64,000 nt of DNA from SLHU01 sp009929975. Lineage in GTDB: Bacteria; Bacillota; Clostridia; Saccharofermentanales; UBA5734. Position numbers and translations under genes: made by a program. The stretch's first letter is position 1, and the number at the start of each line of letters is the position of its first letter. The notes beneath the pieces are model-generated. The model did no database searches. It saw nothing but the letters and a program-made list of their open reading frames with translations, and was not told the DNA's origin. Shown in pieces: positions 24,748-34,098 of the stretch. The stretch lies in assembly GCA_040776905.1 (NCBI GenBank), contig JAXGZQ010000001.1:868001-932000 (forward strand). The letters are read 5' to 3'.

Positions 24748-24776
24748 ATTGTATGAATCGGAATGAAGGGTGTCAA
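24748..24776 (-). promoter_or_regulatory. Promoter of the GH130 gene
   Basis: On the - strand, TTGACA, a 17-bp spacer and TACAAT, about 60 bp upstream of the GH130 start codon. Near-consensus sigma-A promoter. Confidence 0.75.
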
Positions 24777-24790
24777 TCGATGAACGCTGT

Positions 24791-25900
24791 TCAGGAACAG
24801 CCGACAGCCATGACACGGACCGGTGCCGGGATGCTGAACTGGCCCATGGTATCAACCACTCCGGTTGTCCGGTCAAGACGGAAAACCGATAGATTGCTGC
24901 TGTCCTGATTCGCGGTCAGCATCAAGGTGCTGTGATCGTCTTTGTCGACCAGGAGCAGATCACGCGGGGTACGGCCCGCACATGGCTGCCAGGCCAGATC
25001 GCTGATGGTCCCGTCTTCGGTATTAATCCGGCCGAACGCGATGCTGTCATCACCACGGTTTGTCGCCGCGATCCAGCGGCCGTCAGAGGTAACACGAATA
25101 GACGCACATGTGCTTTGGCCGGCGAATGTCTGCGGCAGAGTATCAATGATCTGGACTTGTTTCAAGCCCTGATTCGTCCACTGGTACACGATGATCTGGC
25201 TGCTCAGTTCACAGACGGCATAGAGCCAGGGCTGCTGCGGATGAAAAGCCAGATGGCGTGGTCCGCTGCCGGCCGGACACTGTTCAATCCATCGTGGCGC
25301 AGGCGCCTCACTGCCGGCTGCCAGGTCTTCCCAGGCATAGAAAACAATCTGATCAAGACCGAGGTCGACCAGCAGGACCCCCTGGTCATCAGGCACAGCC
25401 CCGGCAAAATGAACATGCGGAGCTTCCTGGCGTTTCGGATTGGGTCCTTTCCCTTCATGTTGGATCAGCAGGCCGTCTGCCTGGCCATCGCTCCGGCGGG
25501 CGAACCGGCCATCATCGGAAAAATCAATGACATAAGCGGATCCACCGCTGTAATTGGCTGAAACCAGACGTTTCAGCTGGCTATCCACCAGAAGGTGGCA
25601 GGGTCCCCGTCCACCGCTTGTGACCTGATCGACCAGCGACAGCTGAACCGATTGTTCGGACAGCTCCCAGGCAATCGAAGCCAGGCTCCCTGTCGGCAGG
25701 CCTTGAAACTGGCCGGTCTCTCCGGCCGCGAACAAGCGTTGATGATCCGGCCATTCCGCCAGCCAGGACGGATTGTCAATCGACAAAGGCTCACCGGCTT
25801 CAGTGAGGACCCCTGTCTCCAGATCCAGCCACAGAGGATAAATCCCCTTCCCGCCCAGCTGGGTATAGGTTCCAACGAATACAAGCTGCTGACTATTCAT
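24791..25900 (-). CDS. 6-phosphogluconolactonase-like beta-propeller lactonase
   Basis: A seven-bladed beta-propeller lactonase of the YbhE/Pgl family, predicted to hydrolyse 6-phosphogluconolactone in the oxidative pentose phosphate pathway. Family stretches are FVGTYTQLGGKGIY at the N-terminus, GPCHLLVDSQLKRLVSANYS, APHVHFAGAVPD, GSGPRHLAFHPQQPWLYAVC and IRVTSDGRWIAATNRGDDSI. At 369 residues it is a little longer than E. coli Pgl. The start follows GAGGAGG. The real lactone may differ, since the family is broad. Confidence 0.85.
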   Translation of the reverse strand: MNSQQLVFVGTYTQLGGKGIYPLWLDLETGVLTEAGEPLSIDNPSWLAEWPDHQRLFAAGETGQFQGLPTGSLASIAWELSEQSVQLSLVDQVTSGGRGPCHLLVDSQLKRLVSANYSGGSAYVIDFSDDGRFARRSDGQADGLLIQHEGKGPNPKRQEAPHVHFAGAVPDDQGVLLVDLGLDQIVFYAWEDLAAGSEAPAPRWIEQCPAGSGPRHLAFHPQQPWLYAVCELSSQIIVYQWTNQGLKQVQIIDTLPQTFAGQSTCASIRVTSDGRWIAATNRGDDSIAFGRINTEDGTISDLAWQPCAGRTPRDLLLVDKDDHSTLMLTANQDSSNLSVFRLDRTTGVVDTMGQFSIPAPVRVMAVGCS

Positions 25901-25961
25901 ACACTGACCTCCTCGTACCGGAACACCTCGTCCGGCCTGTCTGCGGTGCAGACTTCATGTG

Positions 25962-26453
25962 CTACGCGTCGGCTGATGTTAATCGGATGGTCGCGATTTT
26001 CTGTTCCTCGATCGGACGATCGGCCGCGCCGGTTTGGACAGACGCAATTGCGTCAACAACATCCAGACCGTCCACTACCCGGCCAAACGCCGCGTACTGA
26101 CCATCCAGATGAGGCGAGTCGGCATGCATGATGAAAAATTGGGATCCAGCGGAGTCCGGCAGAGCGGAACGCGCCATGGAGATGACACCGCGTGTATGGC
26201 GAAGTGTATTATTCACTCCGTTCGCGCGGAACTCACCCTTGATCTGATAACCCGGTCCGCCCATACCGCTGCCCTGGGGACAACCGCCCTGGATCATGAA
26301 ACCGGGGATGACGCGATGAAAGATAAGCCCGTCATAGAACTTCTCGCTGACAAGTTTCTTGAAATTCTCAACAGTCAGCGGGGCCTGCTCGTGATCAAGC
26401 TCGATCACGATGTTCTTCTGGTTTTCCATTGTGATGATTATTTGTTCATTCAT
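25962..26453 (-). CDS. Cyclophilin-type peptidyl-prolyl cis-trans isomerase
   Basis: Speeds proline isomerisation during protein folding. It is a compact 163-residue bacterial cyclophilin with FYDGLIFHRVIPGFMIQGG, the active-site Arg in FHRVI, SMARSALPDSAGSQFFIM, and FGRVVDGLDVVDAI. There is no signal peptide or lipobox, so cytoplasmic. It lies just downstream of pncB on the same strand. Confidence 0.95.
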   Translation of the reverse strand: MNEQIIITMENQKNIVIELDHEQAPLTVENFKKLVSEKFYDGLIFHRVIPGFMIQGGCPQGSGMGGPGYQIKGEFRANGVNNTLRHTRGVISMARSALPDSAGSQFFIMHADSPHLDGQYAAFGRVVDGLDVVDAIASVQTGAADRPIEEQKIATIRLTSADA

Positions 26454-26488
26454 GTGGTATCAGGTTCCTTTCTCCTGTTATCCGCGGC

Positions 26489-27946
26489 TCATTCCTGATG
26501 CTGCCGCAGGATTGTATCCTTGATATCCCAGAGTTTCTGGGACAGATCGACATAATAGATCTGCGGGTTCTCAAATCGTTTGACAGACTCCCACAGATTG
26601 TCCAGTTCCTGCTGGCAATAGCGCCGGAGATCATCAATCGACTGGCGCTGATAGATCAGCCGCCCGCTGACAAAGATCGGCTCCAACAGCCTGCGGACCG
26701 TGAAATTCGTCAGGGTCTTGCGTTTCCAGGTATGCAGCGGATCGAAGATCTCATACGGTTCCTGATCATCGATTTCCTCGCCGGCCTGGGTAACCAGATC
26801 CGCGATCGCCTTGCCGGTGGCCCGGTCATAAAAGCGCCAGACCTCCTTATTGCAGGGATTGGTGATTTTCCCGGCGTTTTCTGAAAATTTCATCTTGGGA
26901 ATTATCTGGCCGTTCACTTCAATCGCGCTCAGTTTGTAGACACCACCGAACACCGGCTCCGCCCGTGATGTGATCAGACGTTCACCCACACCGAAAGAAT
27001 CGATGGCGGCCCCCTGCAGCAGCAGGTCGCGAATGATATATTCATCGAGCGCGTTGCTGACCGTGATCTTGCAGTCCGTCAGTCCGGCCTGGTCAAGCAG
27101 GGCCCGGGCTTCCAGCGAAAGATAGGTCAGATCACCACTGTCGATCCGGATGCCGCGCAGACGGTGTCCCATCGGCTCAAGCACTTCCTTGGCGATACGG
27201 ATCGCGTTGGGGACTCCGATTTCCAGAACATTATAGGTATCGACCAGCAGAACCGTATTGTCCGGATAGGAGCGGGCATAGGCAGCAAATGCCTCATACT
27301 CGCTGTCAAACATCTGCACCCAGCTATGGGCCATCGTCCCGAGAATCGGTATACCGAAATGCTGGCCGCAGATGGTGCAGGAAGTACCGGCGGCACCGGC
27401 GATATAGGCAGCCCTGGCCCCGAGTACCGACGCGTCATAACCCTGCGCGCGCCTCGCCCCGAACTCGAGAACGGGACGTCCGCGTGCCGCGCGGACAATC
27501 CGTGATGTTTTCGTGGCGATCAGGCTTTGATGGTTGATCGTTACCAGCAGCATCGTCTCAATCATCTGCGCCTGGATCACCGGGCCGCGCACTTTGACGA
27601 TCGGTTCATTGGGGAAAATAGGAGTGCCTTCCGGTACGGCCCAGACATCACAGCTGAATTTGAAATTGCGCAGATAATCAATGAACCGTTCATCAAAATG
27701 CTGCACCGATCTGAGATATTCAAGATCATCTTCAGTAAACTGGAGTGTCTTGAGATAATCAATCATCTGCTCCAGACCGGCCATGACGGCATAGCCGCCG
27801 CCTTCAGGAACGCTGCGGAAAAAAAGATCAAAGTAGGCGATGGTTTCCGCCATATCATGATCCAGATACCCCTTGGACATCGTCAGTTCATAAAAATCAG
27901 TCAGCATCGTGAAATTGGTTCGTTCATTCCATCGTACGCCGTTCAT
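26489..27946 (-). CDS. pncB: Nicotinate phosphoribosyltransferase
   Basis: Converts nicotinate and PRPP to nicotinate mononucleotide in NAD salvage. Signatures: NFTMLTDFYELTMSKGYL near the N-terminus, LEFGARRAQGYDASVLGARA, GTMAHSWVQMFDSEYEAF, IRIDSGDLTYLS and GVGERLITS. At 485 residues it is the normal long bacterial form. The start at 27946 has GAGGAGG nine bases upstream; further in-frame ATGs overlap truA. Confidence 0.95.
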   Translation of the reverse strand: MNGVRWNERTNFTMLTDFYELTMSKGYLDHDMAETIAYFDLFFRSVPEGGGYAVMAGLEQMIDYLKTLQFTEDDLEYLRSVQHFDERFIDYLRNFKFSCDVWAVPEGTPIFPNEPIVKVRGPVIQAQMIETMLLVTINHQSLIATKTSRIVRAARGRPVLEFGARRAQGYDASVLGARAAYIAGAAGTSCTICGQHFGIPILGTMAHSWVQMFDSEYEAFAAYARSYPDNTVLLVDTYNVLEIGVPNAIRIAKEVLEPMGHRLRGIRIDSGDLTYLSLEARALLDQAGLTDCKITVSNALDEYIIRDLLLQGAAIDSFGVGERLITSRAEPVFGGVYKLSAIEVNGQIIPKMKFSENAGKITNPCNKEVWRFYDRATGKAIADLVTQAGEEIDDQEPYEIFDPLHTWKRKTLTNFTVRRLLEPIFVSGRLIYQRQSIDDLRRYCQQELDNLWESVKRFENPQIYYVDLSQKLWDIKDTILRQHQE

Positions 27947-27984
27947 CAGCCATTTCCTCCTCTTCCGGCAGCCGTTCATGCAAT

Positions 27985-28761
27985 TCAGAACGGATGGTCC
28001 GGATAAAACACGGATTCGAGACAAAGCCCGGATGCCGGCATAGTTTTCCCCATCTGGCGCCGGTCACCCTGCCGCAGCAGTTCCGGCAGCTGCGCCGGTT
28101 TGATTTTTCCCTGTCCGACAGCCAGCAGCGTGCCGGCCAGAATGCGGACCATATGGTATAGAAAACCGGATCCCTCCACTGTCATGCGGATCAAGATCCC
28201 TTCAGGGTCCAAGGTTAACCGGTCGATCCGGCGAATCGGCTGAACGGTTGACCCGTTCTGGTCCATCAACGCTGAAAAATCACGTTCGCCGATGAAACAG
28301 CCAAGCGATTGATTCATCGCGGCCAGATCAAGCGGCCCTGTGATATGGCTGACGGCTGAGCGGTTGATCACCGGCCGGACCGGATGGTGCCAGTAAGTAT
28401 AGGTGTAGCGTTTGCCAACCGCTGAGAATCGTGCGTGAAAAGCGGAATCCACCAAACAGGCGGCGTGGACCGCCAGGTCGGACGGCAGAAGCGGGTTCAA
28501 GGCAAGCGGCAGGCGATCCGCCGGAATGGACAGGGCCGCCTCGAAATGACTGACATGCCCTCTGGCATGGACGCCGGCATCGGTTCGGCTGCAGCCATTC
28601 AGCTGAACCGGATGTCCCGTCAGCTGCGACAGCGCGTCCTGCAGTGTCTGTTGAACCGTTCGGACCCGGGGCTGAATTTGCCAGCCTTGAAATGCGGTTC
28701 CGTCATATTCAGTCAGCAGGGCATATCGGCGGATCTCAGGATCAGCCCTGGATGCCATCAT
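27985..28761 (-). CDS. truA: tRNA pseudouridine(38-40) synthase
   Basis: Isomerises uridines 38-40 in the tRNA anticodon arm. The catalytic Asp is in CSRTDAGVHARG. YDGTAFQGWQIQP, KRYTYTYWH and GSGFLYHMVRILAGTLLAVG are TruA motifs. It has 258 residues. The start is either 28761 or the adjacent ATG 28758, overlapping the glucokinase 3' end. Its location after ecfA-ecfT recalls the usual Firmicute order, with a glucokinase gene inserted before it. Confidence 0.95.
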   Translation of the reverse strand: MMASRADPEIRRYALLTEYDGTAFQGWQIQPRVRTVQQTLQDALSQLTGHPVQLNGCSRTDAGVHARGHVSHFEAALSIPADRLPLALNPLLPSDLAVHAACLVDSAFHARFSAVGKRYTYTYWHHPVRPVINRSAVSHITGPLDLAAMNQSLGCFIGERDFSALMDQNGSTVQPIRRIDRLTLDPEGILIRMTVEGSGFLYHMVRILAGTLLAVGQGKIKPAQLPELLRQGDRRQMGKTMPASGLCLESVFYPDHPF

Positions 28762-29719
28762 CAAGACAATTCATTCCCATCATAGCGGCTCCGACAATTC
28801 CGGCATCATTTCCCATACGGGCCAGTTCGATTCTGGTTGCCGGAACCCCGGGGGCAAGATAGGATTTAGCCAATGCCTTTTCCCGGACCGGGAGCAGCAG
28901 CGGGTCCCCTTCATTACAGACACCGCCGCCGATCAGGATGATTTCCGGCATGAAGACATTGATGACATTCGCCAGACCCTCAGACAGCATTTCAATAAAA
29001 TTTTCAACCACATCGGCAGCAACCGCATCACCCTGGCGCATACCGATGAACGCGGTCCGTCCATCCGCCCGGCCACCATTCTCTTCAATCAGTTGTCCGA
29101 GTACGGATTCCGGATGAGCCTTGGCCGCGCGTTCCGTGTCGCGGATAATCGCTGTGGCCGTGCCGTAACACTCAAAACAGCCGAGACGGCCGCAGGTACA
29201 AGGTTCGCCGCCGCTTAGGATGACCATATGGCCGATTTCACAGCCGGCATTGTTGAAGCCGCTGTAGATTCGGCCGTTGATGACCACTCCGCCGCCGAGG
29301 CCGGTGCCGAGTGTCAGCGTCACGGAATCCTTTGTGCCTTTAGCCGCGCCGGCGACACTCTCAGCCAGTGCCGCGACATTGGCATCATTATCAATATATA
29401 CAGGAAGATCAACGATTTCACGGATGGTCTTGCGCAGCGGCAGATGATTGAATGGCAGATTATTCGCATAAATCAGAACACCGGCGATATTATCCGGTGT
29501 ACCGGGTGAGCCGATGCCGATCGCCTTGATTTCAGCGGACGTCAGGCCGGCTTCGGCAATCACCCGCTCGGCCAGATGCCCCATATCTCGGGCGATGTCC
29601 AGCTGATCCCTGTCAGCATGGGTTTTGATACTGGTTTTGCAGATGATTTTACCCGCACCATCAACCACGCCGGCCTTGATATTGGTTCCGCCAAGGTCGA
29701 TCCCTACATAATAGTCCAT
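28742..29719 (-). CDS. glcK: ROK-family glucokinase
   Basis: Phosphorylates glucose with ATP. The N-terminal ATP-binding GIDLGGTNIKAGVV, the TLGTGLGGGVVINGRIYSG segment and EIGHMVI with the ROK zinc cluster CTCGRLGCFECYGT are all present. 325 residues, normal. The ATG at 29719 is preceded by GGGAGGGC; the TTG two codons earlier is less likely. Other ROK kinases such as fructokinase are similar, but the sequence best fits bacterial glucokinase. It has its own promoter and overlaps truA. Confidence 0.92.
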   Translation of the reverse strand: MDYYVGIDLGGTNIKAGVVDGAGKIICKTSIKTHADRDQLDIARDMGHLAERVIAEAGLTSAEIKAIGIGSPGTPDNIAGVLIYANNLPFNHLPLRKTIREIVDLPVYIDNDANVAALAESVAGAAKGTKDSVTLTLGTGLGGGVVINGRIYSGFNNAGCEIGHMVILSGGEPCTCGRLGCFECYGTATAIIRDTERAAKAHPESVLGQLIEENGGRADGRTAFIGMRQGDAVAADVVENFIEMLSEGLANVINVFMPEIILIGGGVCNEGDPLLLPVREKALAKSYLAPGVPATRIELARMGNDAGIVGAAMMGMNCLDDGIQG

Positions 29720-29764
29720 AAACAAGCCCTCCCGGATGGAATAATGACAACTTACTGTCGTTCC

Positions 29765-29794
29765 ATTATAGCCCAGTCAAGGTGATGGATTCAA
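29765..29794 (-). promoter_or_regulatory. Promoter of the glucokinase gene
   Basis: On the - strand, TTGAAT, an 18-bp spacer and TATAAT, about 45 bp upstream of the start codon. It lies in the gap after ecfT, so glcK-truA can be transcribed independently. Confidence 0.6.
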
Positions 29795-29821
29795 GCGAAA
29801 GAAGGAGGGGGTAAACTTTAT

Positions 29822-30634
29822 TCAGGTCAAAAGACGAAGCGTGATGAGGACAGCCGCAAAAACCAGTATTCCGGCCGCGAACAACAGGTCCAGCCGTTCA
29901 TACCGCATCTGGCGCAGCCGCGTCCGGCCCTCGCCTCCGCGGTAGCAGCGGGCCTCCATCGCAACCGCGAGATCCTCCGCCCGGCGGAAGGCGCTGACGA
30001 ACAGGGGGATCAGAACCGAGACAAGGCCGCGGGCTTTCGCGATCAATCCGCCGGTATCATAATCAGCACCACGAGACGACTGCGCTTTCATAATTTTGTC
30101 AGTTTCCTCCAGCAGAGTCGGTACGAAACGCAGCGCGATCGACATCATCATGGCCATTTCATGCGCGGGAAAGCCGAACCGTCTCAGCGGGCCGAGCAGG
30201 TTTTCAATCGCGTCAGCCACGTGGATCGGTGTTGTGGTCAGGGTCAGAAACAGTGTCGTGTTCAAAATCAACAGAGCCAGCCGTGACGCCATCCGGAGCG
30301 CGGTATACACGCCCTGGTCACTGACCGTCAACGGACCGATCCGCAGCCATGGATCGCCCTGAACCGTAAACATGTTCAGGACAAAAGCGAAGATAAGGAT
30401 GAAGAGCATGGGCTTCAGACCGCTGATGACCGTACGGAACGGAACACGCGAGACGATGATCAGGGCAAAAGTAGCCGTAAACAGCGCGAGAATGCTCCAG
30501 ATTGACTGCGAGATGAAAATCATCACCATGACAAGAATGGAGGCAAGGATTTTACTGCGCGGATCGAGGCGATGCAGCAGTGATGTACCGGGATAATAAC
30601 GGCCGAGTGAAATATTACCCAACATGATGCTCAC
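29822..30634 (-). CDS. ecfT: ECF transporter transmembrane component EcfT
   Basis: Membrane coupling protein of energy-coupling-factor vitamin transporters, linking the ATPases to interchangeable S-components. Shows GRYYPGTSLLHRLDPRSKI near the N-terminus and the coupling-helix motifs SSRGADY and EARCYRGGEGRTR. About six hydrophobic segments fit in 270 residues. The start is GTG 30634, or ATG 30625 three codons later; either overlaps the end of the fused ATPase gene. S-components in this window are BioY and RibU. Confidence 0.94.
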   Translation of the reverse strand: MSIMLGNISLGRYYPGTSLLHRLDPRSKILASILVMVMIFISQSIWSILALFTATFALIIVSRVPFRTVISGLKPMLFILIFAFVLNMFTVQGDPWLRIGPLTVSDQGVYTALRMASRLALLILNTTLFLTLTTTPIHVADAIENLLGPLRRFGFPAHEMAMMMSIALRFVPTLLEETDKIMKAQSSRGADYDTGGLIAKARGLVSVLIPLFVSAFRRAEDLAVAMEARCYRGGEGRTRLRQMRYERLDLLFAAGILVFAAVLITLRLLT

Positions 30635-32417
30635 CTGCCTTTCCGGCCGGCGGACCGACCACCATCAGCTGGCGGGCAGCGGCTTCAGCTGTATACTGCT
30701 GACTGTTCAGCTGTGGCCACAGGCTGTTCAGACTCTGGAGAAACGCAACGGATCGCGGCAGTGTCAGTCCGGCTTCAACCAGAACGGTCTCGTCGCTGAA
30801 AACATCAGCCGTCGGCCCGAAAGCCCGGACACGACCTTGCGATAAAACAAGAACCCGGTCCGCCAGCCTCGCAACATCCTCCATACTGTGTGAAACGAGG
30901 ACAACCGTTGTGCTCATCGATTTCAAACGGGCCGCGTAGCTGAGAATCTCCTCACGTCCGGCCGGATCGAGACCGGCCGCGGGTTCATCGAGAATCAACA
31001 CATCCGGCTCCATGGCCAGAACACCGGCAATCGCGGCCCTTCGTTTCTGTCCGCCGGAAAGTTCAAATGGTGAGCGTTCCAGCATCTCGTCTGTCAGTCC
31101 GACAACCCGCGCCGCTCGCAGTACGCGCTGCTCGACCTGTGTCATGTCCAACCCGAGCCGCTTCGGCCCGAAAGCGATATCCTGAAAAACGGTCTCTTCA
31201 AACAGCTGATGCTCCGGATACTGGAAGACAAGCCCGACATGCTGACGAATCTTGCGGATATCCTGATTCGCAGCCGCATCCAGATCAAGCACATGCACTT
31301 TACCCTGCTGAGCTCTGATCAATCCGTTCAGATGCTGGATCAGGGTTGATTTTCCGGATCCGCTGTGGCCGATGATGCCGAGAAACTCACCGCGCCGGAC
31401 ATCAAACGAAACATCAGACAAAGCCGGTGTCGCCAGAGCTGTATCAGGGGTATAGGTATAGGTCAGGTTTTCAACACGAATCACCGGGGCCGTGTCCCGA
31501 GCCCGGTCCATCTCAGTCGTTGGACGCGTCTGACCGATGCCGGTATCGAGGCCTGAGATGTCACGCGGATCAGACAGGAGCCGGATGACCGCCTGGCGCG
31601 CACCTTCCCAGCCGGCTGCCTCCATCGGGATCAGTTCAGTACCCAGTCGATGAGCCAGCTGGCTGGCGATATCAGTGTGAACGGGAACATCCAGTCCAAT
31701 GGACTTGATGGCGTCCACCTGGTCAAACACTTCCGGCGGAGTTCCCTGCATGATAATACGCCCCTCAGACATCACATAAACATGATCAGCCAGCAGGGCC
31801 TCTTCCATATGATGGGTGATATTAATGACGGTCAGTCCTTCATCTCTGATCAACTGCTGGACAAGTTCCATGAACTCATTGCGGCTGACCGGATCAAGCA
31901 TGGAAGTCGCTTCGTCAAGGATGAGGCAGGCAGGCTGCATGGCCAGAATTCCGGCGATTGCCAGTTTCTGCTTCTGACCACCAGACAACAGATGGGGCGG
32001 CTTCTGGGCCATATCGGACAAACCGACATAGGCCAGCGCCTGGTCGACCGAACGGCGGATATCAGCAGGGGGAAATCCAAGATTTTCCGGACCGAACGCG
32101 ACATCTTCCTCGACCGTTGTCCCGACAATCTGATTGTCAGGGTTTTGAAATACCATCCCGCACAGACGTCTGATTTCCCAGATCTGATCCTCACGGCTGC
32201 TGTCAAGACCGGACACCTGCACAGTTCCTTTCTGCGGCTGTTCCAGGGCATTGATCAGCCGGGCCAGCGTTGACTTGCCAGAGCCATTTCGTCCGAGCAC
32301 AGCAACATGGCTGCCACGCGTGATGGACAGACTGACCTGATCCACCGCGGGCAGCGGCTCCTGATCTTCCTGAAGATAGGTGAAGCTGACTGAACTAAGC
32401 TTGATAAATGCGTCCAT
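30615..32417 (-). CDS. Fused ECF transporter ATPase EcfA1-EcfA2
   Basis: The energizing ATPase of the shared ECF vitamin uptake module. Two complete ABC domains lie in one 600-residue chain. Domain 1: Walker A LGRNGSGKST, signature LSGGQKQKLAIAG, Walker B CLILDEATSMLDP. Domain 2 starts near residue 310: Walker A IGHSGSGKST, signature LSGGQKRRAAIAG, Walker B VLILDEPAAGLDP. The linker is about residues 245-310. Firmicutes usually carry two adjacent genes (ecfA1, ecfA2) here, so this is a fusion. Both sites keep Walker A, Walker B and signature motifs, so both should be active. The gene lies downstream of rplQ. Confidence 0.95.
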   Translation of the reverse strand: MDAFIKLSSVSFTYLQEDQEPLPAVDQVSLSITRGSHVAVLGRNGSGKSTLARLINALEQPQKGTVQVSGLDSSREDQIWEIRRLCGMVFQNPDNQIVGTTVEEDVAFGPENLGFPPADIRRSVDQALAYVGLSDMAQKPPHLLSGGQKQKLAIAGILAMQPACLILDEATSMLDPVSRNEFMELVQQLIRDEGLTVINITHHMEEALLADHVYVMSEGRIIMQGTPPEVFDQVDAIKSIGLDVPVHTDIASQLAHRLGTELIPMEAAGWEGARQAVIRLLSDPRDISGLDTGIGQTRPTTEMDRARDTAPVIRVENLTYTYTPDTALATPALSDVSFDVRRGEFLGIIGHSGSGKSTLIQHLNGLIRAQQGKVHVLDLDAAANQDIRKIRQHVGLVFQYPEHQLFEETVFQDIAFGPKRLGLDMTQVEQRVLRAARVVGLTDEMLERSPFELSGGQKRRAAIAGVLAMEPDVLILDEPAAGLDPAGREEILSYAARLKSMSTTVVLVSHSMEDVARLADRVLVLSQGRVRAFGPTADVFSDETVLVEAGLTLPRSVAFLQSLNSLWPQLNSQQYTAEAAARQLMVVGPPAGKAGEHHVG

Positions 32418-32456
32418 ATCTCTTTCTCATGACTGACAGCCGGATGAAAGCAAACA

Positions 32457-32478
32457 GGGACAGGCTGCTGCCTGTCCC
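32457..32478 (-). terminator. Strong hairpin between rplQ and the ECF genes (possible weak terminator)
   Basis: A perfect 9-bp stem, GGGACAGGC / GCCTGTCCC, with a 4-nt loop. On the - strand it is followed by TGTTTGCTTTC, a poor T-run. It may only partly terminate the ribosomal transcript or stabilise its 3' end. Confidence 0.5.
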
Positions 32479-32535
32479 CGCTGAAACGGTCGATTTGTTT
32501 TTGCAAGAGCCGGGCGGGGTCGGCGCTTAGCTGAG

Positions 32536-33060
32536 TCAGACCAGTTCAATAACGGCCATTTCAGCAGCGTCTCCGCGACGGGCACCGAGCTTGATGATAC
32601 GGGTATATCCCCCGTCACGTCCCTCATACTTGGGAGCAACGACATCAAACAGATGGTTGACGGGGTTAATGACTTTGCCATTCTCATCGTGGCTTTTGTT
32701 CAGCCACTGGATCAGCTGACGACGGGTCGCCAGACGTGACGGAGCGTCGACTTTGACAATATCCGTTTTCATCTCGCGGGCGACGACGTCATATTTGCGA
32801 CCATTCTTGGAAGTCGCGGATTCGAGAACCTTGCGGTTCTTGGCATCTTTCTTAGCATACGAAATGACCTGGTCACGGGTTGTGAAATTGTCTTTTTCCT
32901 TAATCGCCTTAGCGATCAGGCTGTCGGCAATCCGCTTCACTTCTTTGGCCCGGTGCTCGGTTGTTTCGATCCTGCCATTGACGATAAGCGCTGTCACCAG
33001 CCCTCTGAGCATGGACATCCGCACATCAGTGGCACGTCCAAGTTTTCTCTGTGCAGGCAT
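32536..33060 (-). CDS. rplQ: 50S ribosomal protein bL17
   Basis: Large-subunit protein near the exit tunnel. It opens with the conserved LGRATDVRMSMLRGLVTALI and ends with YTRIIKLGARRGDAAEMAVI. It has 174 residues against about 115-130 in most bacteria; the extra 45-50 residues sit between the N-terminal core and the C-terminal strand, around SATSKNGRKYDVVAREM. Such long L17 forms occur in some Clostridia. AGGAGG precedes the start. It ends the alpha operon after rpoA. Confidence 0.96.
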   Translation of the reverse strand: MPAQRKLGRATDVRMSMLRGLVTALIVNGRIETTEHRAKEVKRIADSLIAKAIKEKDNFTTRDQVISYAKKDAKNRKVLESATSKNGRKYDVVAREMKTDIVKVDAPSRLATRRQLIQWLNKSHDENGKVINPVNHLFDVVAPKYEGRDGGYTRIIKLGARRGDAAEMAVIELV

Positions 33061-33095
33061 ATTTTATCCTCCTAACTGATCAGCCGTGAACAATC

Positions 33096-34049
33096 TTATT
33101 CTTCGATTGTTGCCAGGGACAGGCTGAGTTCATCTAATTTTTGAATAACTTCTTCAAGCGATTTCTTACCCAGATTGCGAACCTTCATCATATCGTCCTC
33201 GGTTCTCGCCACCAGATCTCCGATGGTGTTGATACCGGCACGTTTAAGACAGTTGTAGGTGCGGACGGAAAAATCCAGCTCCTCAATCGCTGTCTCCAGC
33301 AATGTCACCATTTCGCTGTCCGGTCCACTGTCTGTGAACTTTGTCGCGCTTTCAGAATCCGTCAGAGCCTTGAACAAACCGAGATGCTCCGCCAGAATAC
33401 CTGAACCGATGCTCAGCGCTTCCGTGACTTCAACCGTCGCGTCTGTCCAGATCTCAAGTGTCAGCTTGTCATAATCGGTGAACTGCCCGACACGGGTGTT
33501 CTCGACAGAGAAATTGACTTTGGTCACCGGTGTAAAAATGGAGTCAATCGGAATGACACCGATCGGCTGATTTTCCCATTTGTTACGGTCTGATGTGCTG
33601 TAGCCGCGGCCTTTATTCAGTGTCAATTCCATGAACAGGCGACCATCACCGCTGAGTTCAGCGATCTGATGATCCGGGTTCATGATCTCAACTTCTTCAT
33701 CCCGGACAATATCACCGGCGGTGATAATTCCGCTGCGTCCTTCTTCCGTGCTGATATAAACGGTTTTGGGTCCGTCTACGTTCAGTTTCGCGCGAATCCC
33801 CTTGACATTAAGGATGATTTCCGTCATATCCTCGATGACACCCTTGACGGTCGAGAATTCATGAAACACACCATCAACCCGGATAGCCGTAACCGCGGCG
33901 CCCGGAAGTGAGGACAACAGGACACGTCGCAGTGAATTGCCAAGTGTGATGCCGTAACCGCGTTCCAGCGGCTCGACAACAAACTTGCCATATGATCCAT
34001 TTTCATTCTTTTCAATACATTCAATCATCGGCTTGTTGATTTCGATCAT
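33096..34049 (-). CDS. rpoA: DNA-directed RNA polymerase alpha subunit
   Basis: Forms the assembly dimer of RNA polymerase and contacts upstream promoter DNA. N-terminal domain with EPLERGYGITLGNSLRRVLL (residues about 27-46); C-terminal helix-hairpin domain with LKRAGINTIGDLVARTEDDM and NLGKKSLEEVIQKL. Full length at 317 residues. Strong GGAGG site. It lies between rpsD and rplQ, the standard place. Confidence 0.98.
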   Translation of the reverse strand: MIEINKPMIECIEKNENGSYGKFVVEPLERGYGITLGNSLRRVLLSSLPGAAVTAIRVDGVFHEFSTVKGVIEDMTEIILNVKGIRAKLNVDGPKTVYISTEEGRSGIITAGDIVRDEEVEIMNPDHQIAELSGDGRLFMELTLNKGRGYSTSDRNKWENQPIGVIPIDSIFTPVTKVNFSVENTRVGQFTDYDKLTLEIWTDATVEVTEALSIGSGILAEHLGLFKALTDSESATKFTDSGPDSEMVTLLETAIEELDFSVRTYNCLKRAGINTIGDLVARTEDDMMKVRNLGKKSLEEVIQKLDELSLSLATIEE

Positions 34050-34098
34050 TGTGTTCCTCCTTCAAGCGCCTGCAAGCAAGTGACATTTGGTCCAGTCA

